Shown one piece after another: positions 1-8,839 of a stretch of DNA of 64,000 bases (positions within the stretch are counted from its first letter, which is position 1; the number at the start of each line of letters is the position of its first letter). This DNA comes from a candidate division WOR-3 bacterium (GTDB lineage Bacteria > SDB-A). A model generated the notes under the pieces. The model was not told the DNA's origin and made no database searches. It saw only the letters and a list, made by a program, of their open reading frames with translations. The DNA lies in assembly GCA_016926475.1 (NCBI GenBank), contig JAFGON010000021.1, positions 23,351 to 87,350 of the forward strand. The letters run 5' to 3'. Made by a program: the position numbers and the translations under genes.

Positions 1-43
1 CGCTCTCACTAAAACACGTTACTTGTCATAGGCTCAGATTTCG

Positions 44-72
44 TTTACAAACGCCGTATTTTATGGTTTAAT
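44..72 (+). promoter_or_regulatory. sigma70-type promoter for the mltD-like gene
   Basis: The -35 element TTTACA (44-49) and the -10 element TTTAAT (67-72) each match consensus at 5 of 6 positions and are separated by exactly 17 bases. Transcription would begin near 79, leaving a leader of about 32 bases before the ATG at 111. The leader contains an AGGGGTG ribosome-binding site. The first 43 bases of the window hold nothing I can identify. Confidence 0.55.
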
Positions 73-110
73 CTGGAAATAAAACCTCATATTATTGTAA
101 AGGGGTGTGA

Positions 111-1484
111 ATGAACCGAAAAATATTATTTTCCTTGTCTTTATCGGTTTTGTTTTTTTGTTCACCTTACAGGGGAACTTCAACCGACAGTCAAGTAACG
201 GCGGTAGAAGACGATTATCCCTACGTCGAAGCGGTCTCCGCTGACACTCTGGCCTCGATAATGCTGACGATAGCCGAAGAACAATTCACACAGGCGAACG
301 AAGCTCTGAAAAGTTCAAATTTTCTTCTCGCGCACCAGTTCGCCAACGACGGCATGCGGTACCTTCTGGACATTCCCATAGAAGACGTGGAGGATTCATT
401 TCTAATAAGCAGGTACAACATCAACCTCAGAAGGCTGTCTTCGGCTCAGATAAGGGCGGCGAACTCACTCTGGGGCTACCCGGTCATCGAGACATCCGAC
501 TTCAGGCTGATACCTATAAACCCCGACGAGTCCGAAAGGCTGAGGCAGTCATTGAACACGTGGACAGGTCCAAGCAGAAACACACTTATAGGCTGCTTGA
601 GAAGGGGCGGTCAATACTTGCCGCTGATAGAAGAAGTTCTCGAGGACTACAACCTGCCTCATGATATTGCGTATCTACCGATAATCGAAAGTGGATACAA
701 TACTGGCGCTATTTCACCCGCTTCAGCGGTCGGAATGTGGCAGTTCATACCAGGAACAGCGCGGACTTTCGGTTTGACCATAAACAACTACGTCGATGAA
801 AGACGCGACCCGTATAAATCGACTATAGCCGCGGCGAGATACCTCTCGTCACTTTACGAGAGGTTCGGAGACTGGAAGCTCGCTTTTGCTGCTTACAACT
901 GCGGCGAGGGGACCGTTGAAAGAGCAATAAACAACGCGGGAACAAACGATTTCTGGAAGCTCTCCCTTCCGAGCGAGACCATGATCTATGTACCCTATGC
1001 TCTCGCTGTCATGCTCGTCGCGAGAGAACCCGAGATTTACGGAATGTCGATTGATTACGCTGCGCCACTGGAATACGACACAATACACCTCAACGGCCCG
1101 GTTCAGCTCTCTGTAATAGCCAATTCAACCGGTTCTTCAAAAGACGATATAAAGAAACTCAACCCGCACATTCTTCAGGATTTTACGCCTCCGGGCGATT
1201 ATCCTTTCGTTTTGAAGATCCCCTCGGGCACAAGAGACATGTTCAAAGCGAGTTTCGACATTTTACCTGACTCTCTGAAATACCTTTCTTCCACACAGAT
1301 AAGCTCACGGACAGCCCCTGTTGTAACTACCCCGACTTGGAAATATTACACAATAAGGTCCGGTGACACGCTTTCGAGAATAGCCAGGAGGCTCGGGGTC
1401 ACCGTCGAAGAGCTGAAGAGATGGAATCCAAACGACGCCGGCGGAAGGTACCTTCAGATCGGCGCGAAACTCAGATATCGTTGA
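111..1484 (+). CDS. mltD: MltD-like lytic murein transglycosylase with LysM domain
   Basis: A 457-aa secreted or membrane-anchored enzyme that cleaves the MurNAc-GlcNAc bond of peptidoglycan to give 1,6-anhydro ends. A hydrophobic N-terminal segment (residues 5-18) acts as a signal; a Cys lies at its end, but the lipobox is not canonical. The SLT/lysozyme-like domain covers about residues 160-300, with PIIESGYN carrying the catalytic Glu (E193), followed by SAVGMWQF and YNCGEG, hallmarks of family 1 transglycosylases. A degenerate LysM-like linker (about 325-355) precedes a clear C-terminal LysM (about 414-457, YYTIRSGDTLSRIARRLG). The ATG has an AGGGGTG ribosome site. A lipoprotein gene follows after 27 bases, so the two are probably cotranscribed. 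The family call is firm; the exact MltD name is by domain order. Confidence 0.9.
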   Translation: MNRKILFSLSLSVLFFCSPYRGTSTDSQVTAVEDDYPYVEAVSADTLASIMLTIAEEQFTQANEALKSSNFLLAHQFANDGMRYLLDIPIEDVEDSFLISRYNINLRRLSSAQIRAANSLWGYPVIETSDFRLIPINPDESERLRQSLNTWTGPSRNTLIGCLRRGGQYLPLIEEVLEDYNLPHDIAYLPIIESGYNTGAISPASAVGMWQFIPGTARTFGLTINNYVDERRDPYKSTIAAARYLSSLYERFGDWKLAFAAYNCGEGTVERAINNAGTNDFWKLSLPSETMIYVPYALAVMLVAREPEIYGMSIDYAAPLEYDTIHLNGPVQLSVIANSTGSSKDDIKKLNPHILQDFTPPGDYPFVLKIPSGTRDMFKASFDILPDSLKYLSSTQISSRTAPVVTTPTWKYYTIRSGDTLSRIARRLGVTVEELKRWNPNDAGGRYLQIGAKLRYR

Positions 1485-1511
1485 TAGAATAGCATTCAAC
1501 CAGGAGGGCTG

Positions 1512-3005
1512 ATGACTAGAAAAGAATTGACCGTAATCCTGCTCCTCGGTATTTTGTCTGTCTTTATCGGCTGCACAAAAAAACCGCAGGTCGAACAGAT
1601 CGAATTGGCCGAATTAGTTCCAAATGACATCCCCATGTTTTTATACGTCGACCTTCAGAAAATAAATGCGGATGCGATATTGACGAAAGTTTTTAAAGAT
1701 GAAACAGAGGACTTCGACTACCAGGAATTCAAAGACAACGGATTCGACCCGACGGGTAAAATCGGGATGGCGATGCTAGATCTGGAGTTTTCAAACCAGG
1801 AAGACATGAAACCGCCTACTTTTGTCCTTTTAATTCCTTCTACGAATCCTGAAAAACTCCTTGAATACATCATATCCAAGACCAAAGAAGAAGGAGACCA
1901 GGAAATAACACAAGACGGTGATTTCACGGTGATAAAGGACGAAGACGGCGAGAACATTTATTTCACCGAATTTGAGAGCTATGTACTTTTTGGAATGGGG
2001 GAAAAATTCAAAGACCTGCACCAGAAGATGGCTCAGACAAAACCTGAAAACTCCCTCGCTCAATGTCCTGAATTCAAAGAATCGTATTTATCCATCGGGA
2101 TGGAATCTCCTGCTCTCTACGCCTACATCGGAGGAAGTTTTTACGATGTACTCGAAAAAAGTTTGAAAGAAAGTGCCGACACACTGGATGAGATAGCTTC
2201 CGCTTTCATGGATATGCCGGAAGTAGAATACGCTGTTATCGGCGGTGACATCGAACAAAAAAGGATCGTTCTCAAATCATACGCCAAATACGGGGAAGAT
2301 ATTTCAAATCACCCCATGGTGGCTCTGTATCTTGCCGAGTTGCCGAGCGGAGTCGCGGATTTAAGCGAATTAAGCGGAGACCTGACGCTTTACATGCGGC
2401 TTGTAATGGATTTTATGGTTCTCAAAGAAATGGTCTCTCCTTTCATGGAAGGGCAAATCGATTTCTCCCAATTCGGCATGACCGAAGACGAATTCTGGGG
2501 CATGCTTAGAGGCGATATACAGTTGATGATCGGGAACTTCAACATGACAGCTCCGGAAGCCGGTGGGATAGTCGGTCTAAACAACAAGGAAACGCTGATA
2601 AAAATCATGACAATAGCCGTTGCGGGAGCAGGAGGAGCCCTCAAGGGAGAGAACGATTCCTACACGTTCACTCAGGGTAACAACGTCGTCGACATTAAAA
2701 TAAACGAAAACGAAGCGGTCGTTCTCTTGAACACCCAGTCATTTTCAGCTTCGGGAACAACCTTGAAACAGAAGCTTGAGGAAGCCGGAATAGAAAATCC
2801 CGATCAATACCCGGTTATTATATATATAGACGCCCAGAAAATACTTCCTATGATGAGAATGTTCGCGCCTGAAGCGGGTGAGAAACTCTCCTTCATCGGG
2901 ACGGTAGCTTCAGCCAGCAAGATCGAAGACATGACTTCAACAGGGATATTTATCGTAAACGGTTCGGGTGAAAATATTCTCGAAGACATAATCTCGGCCT
3001 TTTAA
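1512..3005 (+). CDS. predicted lipoprotein, DUF3352-like, function unknown
   Basis: A 497-aa protein that starts with a lipoprotein signal: a hydrophobic run ending in FIGC, so Cys21 would be lipidated. The mature part is acidic and shows alternating strand/helix patterns, for example VPNDIPMFLYVDLQKI near the start and YPVIIYIDAQKILPMM near the end. These look like two related copies of one fold, as in the loosely defined DUF3352-type secreted proteins. I see no catalytic motif. The ATG follows a strong CAGGAGGG ribosome site, and a GC-rich hairpin lies directly downstream, so this is the last gene of a two-gene unit with the murein hydrolase. An envelope role is inferred from location and signal only. 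Confidence 0.8.
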   Translation: MTRKELTVILLLGILSVFIGCTKKPQVEQIELAELVPNDIPMFLYVDLQKINADAILTKVFKDETEDFDYQEFKDNGFDPTGKIGMAMLDLEFSNQEDMKPPTFVLLIPSTNPEKLLEYIISKTKEEGDQEITQDGDFTVIKDEDGENIYFTEFESYVLFGMGEKFKDLHQKMAQTKPENSLAQCPEFKESYLSIGMESPALYAYIGGSFYDVLEKSLKESADTLDEIASAFMDMPEVEYAVIGGDIEQKRIVLKSYAKYGEDISNHPMVALYLAELPSGVADLSELSGDLTLYMRLVMDFMVLKEMVSPFMEGQIDFSQFGMTEDEFWGMLRGDIQLMIGNFNMTAPEAGGIVGLNNKETLIKIMTIAVAGAGGALKGENDSYTFTQGNNVVDIKINENEAVVLLNTQSFSASGTTLKQKLEEAGIENPDQYPVIIYIDAQKILPMMRMFAPEAGEKLSFIGTVASASKIEDMTSTGIFIVNGSGENILEDIISAF

Positions 3006-3012
3006 CACTTTT

Positions 3013-3037
3013 CCCGGGGCGAAATTATCGCCCCGGG
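3013..3037. terminator. GC-rich hairpin between convergent genes
   Basis: A perfect 10-bp stem, CCCGGGGCGA / TCGCCCCGGG, with the 5-base loop AATTA, sits in the 35-bp gap between the plus-strand lipoprotein gene and the minus-strand glycosyltransferase gene. It can form on both strands and is placed to end both transcripts. There is no clean T-run directly after the stem on either strand, so termination efficiency is uncertain. Confidence 0.6.
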
Positions 3038-3040
3038 ATT

Positions 3041-4045
3041 TCAAACACTTTTAATCCATTCACCATTTTTGATTTTTCCCGAGTCAATAAACGTTGACCT
3101 GGTGAAATATCTTTCAATAGCCTTTTTCAAAACATCATATTCCCTGAACGGACCTCGGTCGCAATAAATCGTCCTTTTCTCAAAGCCAAGCATTTTCAAA
3201 AAGGTCAATTCCGACACAATTCCATAACCGGGTTTCGTGACAACGCAGTCTGATGCGAGCAATACATCGGGAAGCCTATGTATATGCGTAGATATCATCC
3301 TGACGTTTTTTGTAATAAACTTATCTTCAAATCCAGGAATCAAAACCGTATATGCATCCCCCCTGTTCTTGAAATCCGAAAAAACGTTGAAGCCTCCGAA
3401 AGCAAAGACCACCGTCTTTCTACCCTTTTCCACTCCCAAGTGTTCCTTCGCTTCAACAGGGTTTGACAATAAAGGTCTCCTTCCAACGAGTCCAGTCCTA
3501 ATTTTTTTTTTGAAATTATCCAGACCCCCTGAAAAAGGGAGCTCGAAGACAACGTCAGTTTCCGAATACTTTTTCCTGTAGAATTTCTCCAAAGTTGAAT
3601 ATTTTGAATCTACCCGGGCAAAACCTCCATAAATCCAGTCCCATGTGAAATTTCCCACTATATAACCTGGAATGCCGAGTTTTCTTGCGGCTGAAATAGG
3701 AACAGGAGATACGTCGGAAAAAACAGCTTCGATTTTGTTTTTTGAAATGAAATCTAATTCTCTTTGGACCAATTTTTCGTATTCTGATATGTATGCGAAG
3801 TTCTCTTTTAGGGTTTTTTCCAAATCCATTTCAAGCGCGTCTTTTTGAGCTACACCTATATCGGTACATTGCTCTGTGTAGGACTTAGCCCCGATGTCGC
3901 AATACCCGAAATTTTTTGCGATTTCAAAAGGGTACCCGCACACTACACGGGTATCGAAACTGGAAAATTTTTTTATTATCTCAAAACTTCTCGTAATGTG
4001 GCCGAAACCGTGAGAAGAAATGTAATAAGCGGTTTGAATTCTCAA
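3041..4045 (-). CDS. GT-B fold glycosyltransferase (family 28/MurG-like)
   Basis: A cytoplasmic or membrane-associated transferase of about 334 aa. The N-terminus reads YYISSHGFGHITRS, the glycine- and histidine-rich nucleotide-sugar loop typical of MurG/GT28-like proteins and of the N-terminal half of L-arabinokinase-like proteins. The C-terminal half has the matching signature SDCVVTKPGYGIVSE (about residues 265-280), which normally contacts the UDP-sugar. I chose the TTG at 4045 because its TTGA overlaps the stop of the upstream gene and the conserved loop begins a few residues later; the reading frame continues upstream to 4105 without homology. It is the last gene of the nrdR operon. Donor and acceptor sugars cannot be told from sequence. 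Confidence 0.72.
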   Translation of the reverse strand: MRIQTAYYISSHGFGHITRSFEIIKKFSSFDTRVVCGYPFEIAKNFGYCDIGAKSYTEQCTDIGVAQKDALEMDLEKTLKENFAYISEYEKLVQRELDFISKNKIEAVFSDVSPVPISAARKLGIPGYIVGNFTWDWIYGGFARVDSKYSTLEKFYRKKYSETDVVFELPFSGGLDNFKKKIRTGLVGRRPLLSNPVEAKEHLGVEKGRKTVVFAFGGFNVFSDFKNRGDAYTVLIPGFEDKFITKNVRMISTHIHRLPDVLLASDCVVTKPGYGIVSELTFLKMLGFEKRTIYCDRGPFREYDVLKKAIERYFTRSTFIDSGKIKNGEWIKSV

Positions 4046-6069
4046 ATTTGAAGGTCTATGAGCATTATTTCGGTGTCTTTGAGACCCGATGCATTTACAG
4101 CCCACGCGTCAATTTCGCTGTAGACTTTTTGGGCGAAATCATCAAAATTCTCATGTTGGTGGGAAGAAAGAATGCTGACAATCCTTTCTTTTCCTATCTT
4201 TTCGTATTTGACGTTTCTCAATTCAAAAATGTCAGTAGAACTCAAAAACAGCCGTTTTGCAGTTGTCTGAAGATCGGGAGTGTAGTTTGTCACTCCTTCA
4301 GGGGTCAAACAAAATAAAGATTCGCAGTTTTCTGAAATTGCATCAAAACTTTTAGAACCGATTACAATCAAAGCAGACTGGGTAACAACCAGAGAAGTGA
4401 TTTTTTCGAAAAAAGAGTTTAAACCGTTGTTGTCTTTTAACTCATAGGTCAGGTTTTCAAGTCTGCTTATTTTCAGCCAGTCGAGTTCATCAGGAACCCA
4501 CTTCAAATATCCGCAGAACGTTTTATCCTGATACTTGAAAAGGAAAAAAGCGCATTCGCCGGCGTCGTCGCCGTTTATTTTTTTTATCTCAACCCTTTCA
4601 TCTCTACCTTTTTTAAAACTTTCAAAAACCTCTTCCCTTATTTTCTTTTTCTCTTCTCTTTTTATCTCTTCGGATAAATTATCAATTTTTAAGAGAGCGG
4701 TTAAAACGCCGGAAACTCTTCTCGAGAAAACCGTCAGAGCATCCATAATGGTCTTGTCCATCGGTTTTCGCGGTTTGGTTCCCATCGCAAACGCGATCAT
4801 CTCCCATCCGGAGAAAAAAGGCAGAATCCAATAACCTTCTTCTTTTTTTACCTGCAGCATATCTTCGACGGAAAGGTTTCTAAAACCCGGACTTGTCTCT
4901 TCCTCAAATACCACCGGTTTTGTAGTGCTTTCGAGAAAATTGACCAATCCGTCCTTTCGAGAAGCGTCAAATACACCGCAGGACGTGTTCTTTGAACCTG
5001 AAAGGCACGCAAATGATTGCTTTCTTCTCGCGTATACCCAGCATTTTTCGCAGCCGACAGACTGCAAAAGGGTCTCGCCAAGTCTTTTCGCGAATTCCAC
5101 TGTGCTTTCGTTTATGCTGATGGTTTTCTCAAAATTCATGAGGTTTTGAATTCTTTTATCGGGATTGCCGTAGAAAGCCATATACATAAGTGAGAAAGAA
5201 TATTTGAAAGACCATGCCAAAAATAGCGACCCGAGCATACCCATGACGAATATCTTCCATTTGCCGAGGTTCAAAAACGACGCTGGCATAATTGAAATCA
5301 AAAAGAAAGATGCTGATGAAACCAGAATAGACAGCAAAAACACAACAAGTTTTCTCGAAGGAACGTTTTTCAAATTCGGGATTAAATCTTCAAGAAGAAA
5401 AAATAAAGCGAACAGGACAGAATACAGGGGTTTTTTATCCGGTGCAAACAATACGAAGACAACCCATAAAAATACCGAGAGAAACGCCCCCATGACAAAG
5501 TGTTCGGATTTCCTCTTGTGTGTGACCGAACATTTTTTTGAAACGAAACGGCTGGTAGCCAGAACGAGGAAAACGGATGCTGACAATGCCAAAATGTAAA
5601 GTCCCTTCAATAAAACAGCCTCGAAGCTTCCGCCCAAAAAAGCGCTGACGAAAAAAAAGAAAGATGAGAAGACAAAAGAAAGTAGATAGAAAATTCTGAC
5701 AAAGAGAAAGCCCGACTTGCTGTAAAAGGGTTTCTCTTCCGGGAAAACCATGGAAAGATGAAAAAGTAACGAGGTTATGAAAGAGAGGCTTATCGCCTTA
5801 AGAGAATTCAACGAGTTTCCGTGTCCACAAAAAAGAAGAGCCGTAAAAAGCGAGAGGAAACACGATACGACCAAATACTTCGGCATTTTAGACCTGGGAA
5901 ATTTGGTCAACAAAAGAAAAATGGGGATGACAGGAGAAAACAGTATTGACGGGTTCATTACTCCTCTGGACAAAGAAAAGACAGCTGGCAAAACAGTCAG
6001 GATAAAAACTAAAACTGCCGAGATTTTGATTATTCTTTTAAAGTTCCTGTCTCTGGAGTTTCTCATCAT
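4042..6069 (-). CDS. polytopic membrane protein with GAF domain and possible decayed PP2C/SpoIIE domain
   Basis: About 675 aa. Residues about 10-310 form roughly 9-10 hydrophobic membrane segments. A GAF-like domain follows (about 320-475; CEKCWVYARRKQSF, then GYWILPFFSGWEMIAFAMG) and a short charged coiled linker (about 475-505, SEEIKREEKKKIREEV). The last 170 residues resemble a SpoIIE/RsbU-type PP2C phosphatase in outline (SLFCLTPEGVTN, ending DTEIMLIDLQI), but the metal-binding Asp residues are not evident, so I call it degenerate and tentative. I chose the ATG at 6069, whose ATGA overlaps the nrdJ stop; an ATG at 6087 is also possible. It lies in the nrdR operon and overlaps the glycosyltransferase. 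It may be a membrane signalling protein; no function is established. Confidence 0.7.
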   Translation of the reverse strand: MMRNSRDRNFKRIIKISAVLVFILTVLPAVFSLSRGVMNPSILFSPVIPIFLLLTKFPRSKMPKYLVVSCFLSLFTALLFCGHGNSLNSLKAISLSFITSLLFHLSMVFPEEKPFYSKSGFLFVRIFYLLSFVFSSFFFFVSAFLGGSFEAVLLKGLYILALSASVFLVLATSRFVSKKCSVTHKRKSEHFVMGAFLSVFLWVVFVLFAPDKKPLYSVLFALFFLLEDLIPNLKNVPSRKLVVFLLSILVSSASFFLISIMPASFLNLGKWKIFVMGMLGSLFLAWSFKYSFSLMYMAFYGNPDKRIQNLMNFEKTISINESTVEFAKRLGETLLQSVGCEKCWVYARRKQSFACLSGSKNTSCGVFDASRKDGLVNFLESTTKPVVFEEETSPGFRNLSVEDMLQVKKEEGYWILPFFSGWEMIAFAMGTKPRKPMDKTIMDALTVFSRRVSGVLTALLKIDNLSEEIKREEKKKIREEVFESFKKGRDERVEIKKINGDDAGECAFFLFKYQDKTFCGYLKWVPDELDWLKISRLENLTYELKDNNGLNSFFEKITSLVVTQSALIVIGSKSFDAISENCESLFCLTPEGVTNYTPDLQTTAKRLFLSSTDIFELRNVKYEKIGKERIVSILSSHQHENFDDFAQKVYSEIDAWAVNASGLKDTEIMLIDLQI

Positions 6070-8126
6070 ACCCCGCACTCTTCGCATCCGCCTGAATACT
6101 CAGAGTCCACGGTTTTGAGGCGGCAAACTTTGTCCCTCGGTTTGACGAGAACCTGGCTGTCTTTACTTCCGTCTCTGTATATTGTGATTCCTTTGCACCC
6201 GAAATCGTAAGCGTTGAGGTAAACCTCTTCTATTTGTTTCCGCGTGGCGTCGCTCGCGAAATTGACGGTCTTGCTCACCGCGTTGTCCGTGTACTTCTGG
6301 AAAGCAGCCTGTATTCTGACGTGCCAGACAGGATCTATATCGTGAGCTGTTACAAATAGATTTTTCAGCTTTTCTGGTACTGTATCTATATCTTTGAGTT
6401 TTTCACCTTCGCTAATTCGGGATATTATGTATTTTTCGTCCAACCCTTCGATTTTTAGCGCTCTGCTGAGCTGTTCGTTGACTTCCAAAAATTGAGTTCC
6501 GTCCAAAACATTTCTGATAAATACCAGATCAAAAAAAGGCTCTATACCGCTAGAAGTTCCGGCTATTATGCTTATCGAACCAGTTGGTGCGATAGTAGTC
6601 AGAGTGGCGTTTCTTCTCGGTTTTTCACCTCTTTTCGCCATCTCGCTTAATGCAAAACTAGGAAAAGCGCCTTTTTCCAAAGCGATTTCTTTTGAGGTCA
6701 TGTCGGCTTCGGCGGTGATGAATTTCATCACTTCTTCGGCGGTGTTTTCTGCCTCTTTGGAGTCATACCTGATTCCTAGAGACACAAGAAAATCGGCGAA
6801 ACCCATAAGTCCCAATCCGATTTTTCTGTTCATCTTTACGGTCTTTTCAATAATCGGAAGGGGGTATTTGGATACTTCTATGACGTCATCGAGAAACCGA
6901 ACGCATAATGACACGACTTGACCCAAAGAATCCCAGTCCACGCTTTTGTTTTTTACGAATTTCGAAAGGTTTATCGAACCGAGATTGCATGCCTCATTCG
7001 GAAGCAGGGGCTGTTCGCCGCAGGGGTTCGTGGATTCAATCAACCCCAAATCCTTCAAACTGTGCAGTCGGTTTATCCTGTCTATAAAAAGAATTCCCGG
7101 ATCGCCTCTTTCCCATGCTTTTGAAACTATCAGCTGAAAAATTTCATGGGCGTCAGCTTTCGCCGTCTCCCTTCCGTTTCTGGGGTTGACCAGTGAATAC
7201 TTTCTGCTTTTTTTTACCGCCTCCAGAAAAGAATCTGTCAGAGCAACGGAGATATTGAAATTCGAGAATTGTCCGTCGATGGATTTCGAAGTTATAAAAG
7301 ATACTATGTCAGGATGGTCAACCCTCAGAACCCCCATGTTCGCGCCTCTTCTTTTACCCCCTTGTTTGATAACTTCGGTCGCGACATCGAAAACTCTCAT
7401 GAAGGAAACGGGTCCGGAAGCGATTCCTCCCGTAGACCTGACTTCGTCGTTTGCAGGCCTGAGTCTGGAAAACGAGAACCCTGTGCCTCCACCAGTCTTG
7501 TGAATCAAAGCCGCGTATTTAACCGCGTCGAAAATATCTTCTATCGAATCCTCCACGGGTATGACAAAACAAGCTGAAAGTTGAGGGAAATCAGTACCCG
7601 CGTTCATCAGCGTCGGTGAATTCGGCAGAAATATTTTTTCTTTCATAATCTCGTAAAACTTTTCTCTCCATTGTCCCGGTTTATCCTCCGCTGAAGATAC
7701 ATATTTCGCAACTCTTTCGAACATTTCGCAGGGAGATTCTTTTATGTTTCCAACAGCGTCTTTGAGAAGGTACCTTGATTTTAAAACTTCGAGAGCGTTT
7801 ATCGGAAGTTTTGTCTCATCTCCTTCAATGCCCAAAATAACTTTTTTCGCGGTTCTTAATGAAGCCCTCTCCTGCCTGTATATGATGTATGCTTTAGCCA
7901 CATCGAAATAACCAGCTTTCATCAGCTCATTTTCTACCAAGTCCTGTATTTTCTCGATGTCCACGATTTCATCGAAGGTTTTATCGATTTCTTCAACGAC
8001 GCTTTTTGTTATCAGTGCAGCCGGACCTGGATCCAAGCCTTTTGCTTTAAAGGCTTTTGATACAGCTCTGTCAATTTTTTCCGGGTCGAATTGAACGATT
8101 GTGCCGGATCTTTTTTTTACTTTCAT
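6066..8126 (-). CDS. nrdJ: class II (adenosylcobalamin-dependent) ribonucleotide reductase
   Basis: A 686-aa cytoplasmic enzyme reducing ribonucleotides to deoxyribonucleotides through a B12-generated thiyl radical, independent of oxygen. An ATP-cone starts the protein (KRSGTIVQFDPEKIDRAV), followed by the ten-stranded barrel. NPCGEQPLLPNEACNLGS near residue 366 carries the active-site Cys and Glu of class II enzymes, and TLTTIAPTGSISIIAGTSSG is the phosphate-binding loop region. The C-terminus GGCEECGV supplies the cysteine pair that passes electrons from thioredoxin. No small radical-generating subunit is encoded nearby, as expected for class II. The ATG has a GAGGT ribosome site and overlaps the nrdG stop (ATGA). 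It is transcribed from the NrdR-box promoter about 3.3 kb upstream. Confidence 0.95.
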   Translation of the reverse strand: MKVKKRSGTIVQFDPEKIDRAVSKAFKAKGLDPGPAALITKSVVEEIDKTFDEIVDIEKIQDLVENELMKAGYFDVAKAYIIYRQERASLRTAKKVILGIEGDETKLPINALEVLKSRYLLKDAVGNIKESPCEMFERVAKYVSSAEDKPGQWREKFYEIMKEKIFLPNSPTLMNAGTDFPQLSACFVIPVEDSIEDIFDAVKYAALIHKTGGGTGFSFSRLRPANDEVRSTGGIASGPVSFMRVFDVATEVIKQGGKRRGANMGVLRVDHPDIVSFITSKSIDGQFSNFNISVALTDSFLEAVKKSRKYSLVNPRNGRETAKADAHEIFQLIVSKAWERGDPGILFIDRINRLHSLKDLGLIESTNPCGEQPLLPNEACNLGSINLSKFVKNKSVDWDSLGQVVSLCVRFLDDVIEVSKYPLPIIEKTVKMNRKIGLGLMGFADFLVSLGIRYDSKEAENTAEEVMKFITAEADMTSKEIALEKGAFPSFALSEMAKRGEKPRRNATLTTIAPTGSISIIAGTSSGIEPFFDLVFIRNVLDGTQFLEVNEQLSRALKIEGLDEKYIISRISEGEKLKDIDTVPEKLKNLFVTAHDIDPVWHVRIQAAFQKYTDNAVSKTVNFASDATRKQIEEVYLNAYDFGCKGITIYRDGSKDSQVLVKPRDKVCRLKTVDSEYSGGCEECGV

Positions 8127-8818
8127 ATAAAACCTCTTGCGCTGACTTTTGAAAAATATTTCTTTGCGGTTTGAACCATTTCTTCAATGACTTCCCTTTT
8201 GTGTGGCTTGATTTTTTTGTAATCTTCTGAAAAGGTCTTATCAGGGATAAAATTTTGAATCACGTATCTTCTGTCTCCCCCGAGAACAGAGCCAATCCAG
8301 GTGATGTCCCCTATTTCGACAAGTCCGGGGACGGCCGTAGTCCTCAATTCATAGGCTATATGTTCAGAATCTAAAATTTTCACAATTTCAGCAATACCTT
8401 CAAAATTGAATTTTACTCCGGTTGCAGCGTCATATTTTTCAGGTGAACTTTTGACGTCCATGGAAACATAGTCCACAATTCTTTTTCTTGCAATCTCTTC
8501 TATCTTTACGGGGTTCGTGCCGTTTGTGTCAAGTTTTACCTGAAACCCTTTTTGTTTGAGATCAGACATGAAATCAGCCAAATCATTTTGTAGAGTCGGT
8601 TCACCTCCGGTAATCGCGACCGAATCTATAAGCTTCTTTCTGGCTTCAAGAATTTTGAACGCCTCATCTAAACTCATGAAATTTTCATTTTTGAAAGGTA
8701 TGAGTTCCGGGTTATGGCAGTAAGGGCATCTGCAATTGCAGCCCTGAGTAAAAAACACCGAGCTCAGATGTTCTGGATAATCAATCGCTGAAAACGGGAG
8801 AAATCCTCCAAAGACCAT
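8123..8818 (-). CDS. nrdG: anaerobic ribonucleoside-triphosphate reductase activating protein (radical SAM)
   Basis: A cytoplasmic radical SAM enzyme of about 231 aa that installs the glycyl radical on NrdD using a [4Fe-4S] cluster and S-adenosylmethionine. The cluster motif C-x3-C-x2-C is seen in FTQGCNCRCPYCHNPEL near residues 22-38, followed by SVAITGGEPTLQ, the SAM-contacting GGE motif. I chose the ATG at 8818 because MVFGGFLPFSAIDYP then aligns with the usual N-terminus; a TTG three codons earlier (8827) is open. It lies 21 bases after nrdD and overlaps nrdJ by 4 bases, so it is translated as part of the operon. Confidence 0.93.
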   Translation of the reverse strand: MVFGGFLPFSAIDYPEHLSSVFFTQGCNCRCPYCHNPELIPFKNENFMSLDEAFKILEARKKLIDSVAITGGEPTLQNDLADFMSDLKQKGFQVKLDTNGTNPVKIEEIARKRIVDYVSMDVKSSPEKYDAATGVKFNFEGIAEIVKILDSEHIAYELRTTAVPGLVEIGDITWIGSVLGGDRRYVIQNFIPDKTFSEDYKKIKPHKREVIEEMVQTAKKYFSKVSARGFI

Positions 8819-8839
8819 TTCTGACAACCGTTCTTTCTA

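Noticed and set aside
3004-3052. Direct repeat aacactttt flanking the hairpin, as for a small insertion
   Set aside because: The copies fall in or at the stop codons of the two convergent genes, there is no inserted element beyond a terminator stem, and a 9-base AT-rich repeat is likely by chance.
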